From Candidatus Kaiserbacteria bacterium (GTDB lineage: Bacteria; Patescibacteriota; Minisyncoccia; Phycocordibacterales; UBA918), in the NCBI GenBank assembly GCA_007117575.1, contig SKGH01000012.1:1-7111 (forward strand): DNA of 7,111 nt. The letters run 5' to 3'. The notes below the pieces were generated by a model. That model ran no database searches, was not told the DNA's origin, and saw only the letters and a program-made list of their open reading frames with translations. The translations under genes were made by a program, and so were the position numbers. Positions 6,198 through 7,111 of this stretch are shown here, one piece after another (positions within the stretch are counted from its first letter, which is position 1; every line of letters begins with the position of its first letter).

Positions 6198-6617
6198 CTA
6201 TTTTACGTTAACTTTGATCTTAGACTCAGGGGTGTGCTCCAGTTTAGGCATCAATATTTTAAGTACCCCATTTTCGTAAACAGCTTCCACCTTATCCATC
6301 GCGACTTTGTTAGGCAATGCTACCACACGCTCAAATGATCCACGTTTGATTTCTTTAGCATAGTGACTTTTTTCTTTTTTCTCAATCATTTCTTCACGCT
6401 TTCCTGATACAAACAGATGATTGTCTTCTATCTCCACATTTATATCTTCACCTTTAAGGCCTGGGATGTTCATTTCAGCCACTAAATTTTCACCGTCCTC
6501 ATACATATCAACCGCCAGATCCAGTCCTACCTGATTGCCTCGGTTGTTTGTCATTACACCGAAGTCCCGTAATAGCCTATCAAATTCATCAAATGGTTCC
6601 CATTTAACTAACGACAT
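6198..6617 (-). CDS. hsp20: Small heat shock protein, Hsp20/alpha-crystallin family
   Basis: This ATP-independent chaperone holds unfolding proteins in the cytoplasm, usually as an oligomer, for refolding by other chaperones. It is 139 aa, the usual bacterial length. What is seen: an N-terminal arm MSLVKWEPFDEFDRLLRDFG; an alpha-crystallin domain from about residue 32 to 124 with MNIPGLKGEDINVEIEDN (49-66), LFVSGKRE (68-75), GSFERVVALP (93-102) and the signature ENGVLKILMPK (115-125); and a C-terminal I-x-V motif (IKV, 134-136) that in this family docks into neighbouring subunits. The start ATG gives the common MSLVKWEPF opening. No Shine-Dalgarno is present. The gene appears monocistronic, with its own promoter and terminator. 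A palindrome at the predicted transcript start may mediate heat control. Confidence 0.97.
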   Translation of the reverse strand: MSLVKWEPFDEFDRLLRDFGVMTNNRGNQVGLDLAVDMYEDGENLVAEMNIPGLKGEDINVEIEDNHLFVSGKREEMIEKKEKSHYAKEIKRGSFERVVALPNKVAMDKVEAVYENGVLKILMPKLEHTPESKIKVNVK

Positions 6618-6647
6618 AAAAATAAATTATGATTAGACTAATAATTA

Positions 6648-6699
6648 TGTGATAAACATTATCACATCTGGATTATACAAAATTTTTCAAATTTGTCAT
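6648..6699 (-). promoter_or_regulatory. hsp20 promoter with palindrome at the transcript start
   Basis: On the minus strand ATGACA (6694-6699, 5 of 6 to the -35 consensus) and a perfect TATAAT (6672-6677) are 16 bp apart, the best sigma-70-type promoter in the window. The predicted start is near 6665. Exactly there lies the inverted repeat TGTGATAA-TGT-TTATCACA (6648-6666), 8-bp perfect arms. It could be a repressor operator or, in RNA, a 5' hairpin in the 48-nt leader. A second small repeat, ATTAG-T-CTAAT, follows at 6633-6643. Confidence 0.65.
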
Positions 6700-6990
6700 A
6701 TTTTATAATAATACGACATTTATATTTTTTAGCAGTTTACAGCTTGCGCATTTATATCTTACATATTAAGTATCAAAACCCTTAAAACATAAAGTCTCAT
6801 CGAGGTAAAAATAATTCTAATTAAATCAAAAAATAAAAATGATTCTGCTAGAGAAATCATATATATTTTATGACCAAGCTAATGTCTATTGCTAAATTTG
6901 CATAACGAACGATTCAATTCTGAGATTTTATCGGTCATAATAACTAATTACAATATATAGAAATATACAAAGATAAGCCACCAACTTCAC
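6700..6990. other. AT-rich intergenic region without a recognised gene
   Basis: The region upstream of the hsp20 promoter is very AT-rich. Only short open frames occur, such as an 18-codon frame at 6838-6894 on the plus strand, with no ribosome binding site or family resemblance. No tRNA, riboswitch or repeat is recognised. An 8-bp inverted pair (6868-6875 and 6933-6940) is within chance expectation. Confidence 0.6.
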
Positions 6991-6993
6991 ACC

Positions 6994-7027
6994 AAAACAA
7001 CCCTCCACGCTGTTTCGTGAAGGGTTG
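6994..7027 (-). terminator. Probable terminator of the gene entering from the right edge
   Basis: A 12-bp stem, 6998-7009 with 7016-7027, has a 6-nt loop. Its one plus-strand mismatch (C7005/A7020) becomes a U-G pair in minus-strand RNA, and the minus strand then reads UUUU. It starts 25 bp past the TAG at 7053-7055, which supports a minus-strand gene ending there. Confidence 0.7.
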
Positions 7028-7052
7028 TGTGGTTAATACCAAACCGGTTTTT

Positions 7053-7111
7053 CTAGCACCTACCTTGTCTTCTGTGTCCGGGGGAGCATTCGTCATCATC
7101 GTCACTAACAC
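7053..7111 (-). CDS. C-terminal end of an unidentified minus-strand gene (partial)
   Basis: The last 18 codons read VSDDDDECSPGHRRQGRC and end in TAG at 7053-7055. The gene continues beyond the right edge. The call rests on the minus-strand terminator just downstream; the peptide is too short to assign a function. The acidic run followed by a basic, cysteine-containing tail is all that can be said. Another minus-strand frame is also open here but would run through the terminator, which makes it less likely. Confidence 0.4.
   Translation of the reverse strand, partial: VSDDDDECSPGHRRQGRC

Noticed and set aside
180..6617. Alternative genetic code with TGA as glycine or tryptophan
   Set aside because: All visible stops are TAA or TAG, but glycine and tryptophan use ordinary codons and all frames are full length under the standard code.
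6648..6666. CRP binding site upstream of hsp20
   Set aside because: The TGTGA and TCACA half-sites are 9 bp apart rather than 6, and the site overlaps the transcription start.
6794..6806. A 13-bp sequence matching the complement of 3788-3800 at the right end of the inverted-repeat element
   Set aside because: One shared 13-mer between two places in 7 kb, counting both strands, is near chance expectation, and no further similarity extends from it.

Overview
The window looks like chromosomal DNA of an AT-rich, small-genome bacterium, most likely a member of the Candidate Phyla Radiation (Patescibacteria, Parcubacteria-like). The hints are a LeuRS of CPR style without the leucine-specific domain, a DUF3467 protein, a membrane-anchored cupredoxin ending in CSVGSHR..M, and starts without Shine-Dalgarno sequences. 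This is inference from remembered families; no 16S or marker search was possible. The standard code fits: tryptophan is TGG and all visible stops are TAA or TAG.

Layout, left to right: the end of a palindromic repeat element (1-169); leuS on the minus strand (180-3206); a divergent promoter region; a plus-strand DUF3467 gene (3388-3657) whose stop codon lies in one end of a 159-bp inverted-repeat element (3656-3814); a strong minus-strand terminator (3882-3912); a cupredoxin gene (3985-4503) and ychF (4630-5739), both minus; a complete copy of the palindromic element (5761-5976); a short GC-richer region with several palindromes; a terminator and hsp20 (6198-6617, minus) with a near-consensus promoter and a palindrome at the predicted transcription start; about 370 bp of AT-rich non-coding DNA; and a terminator with the last 18 codons of a minus-strand gene running off the right edge.

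The most notable object is the LeuRS. Between residues about 247 and 450, at the start of its CP1 editing domain, it carries a complete-length domain resembling Ham1/RdgB inosine/xanthosine triphosphate pyrophosphatase. The insertion is in frame and the synthetase and editing motifs on both sides are intact. The N-terminal half of the pyrophosphatase signature is kept, while the C-terminal signatures look altered. This would join tRNA leucylation and proofreading with a nucleotide-sanitation fold in one chain.

The genes are mostly independent housekeeping functions: translation (leuS), ribosome-associated GTPase/ATPase (ychF), protein folding (hsp20) and an extracytoplasmic copper protein. 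ychF and the cupredoxin gene are co-oriented and may share a transcript ending at 3882-3912; the others appear to have their own promoters.
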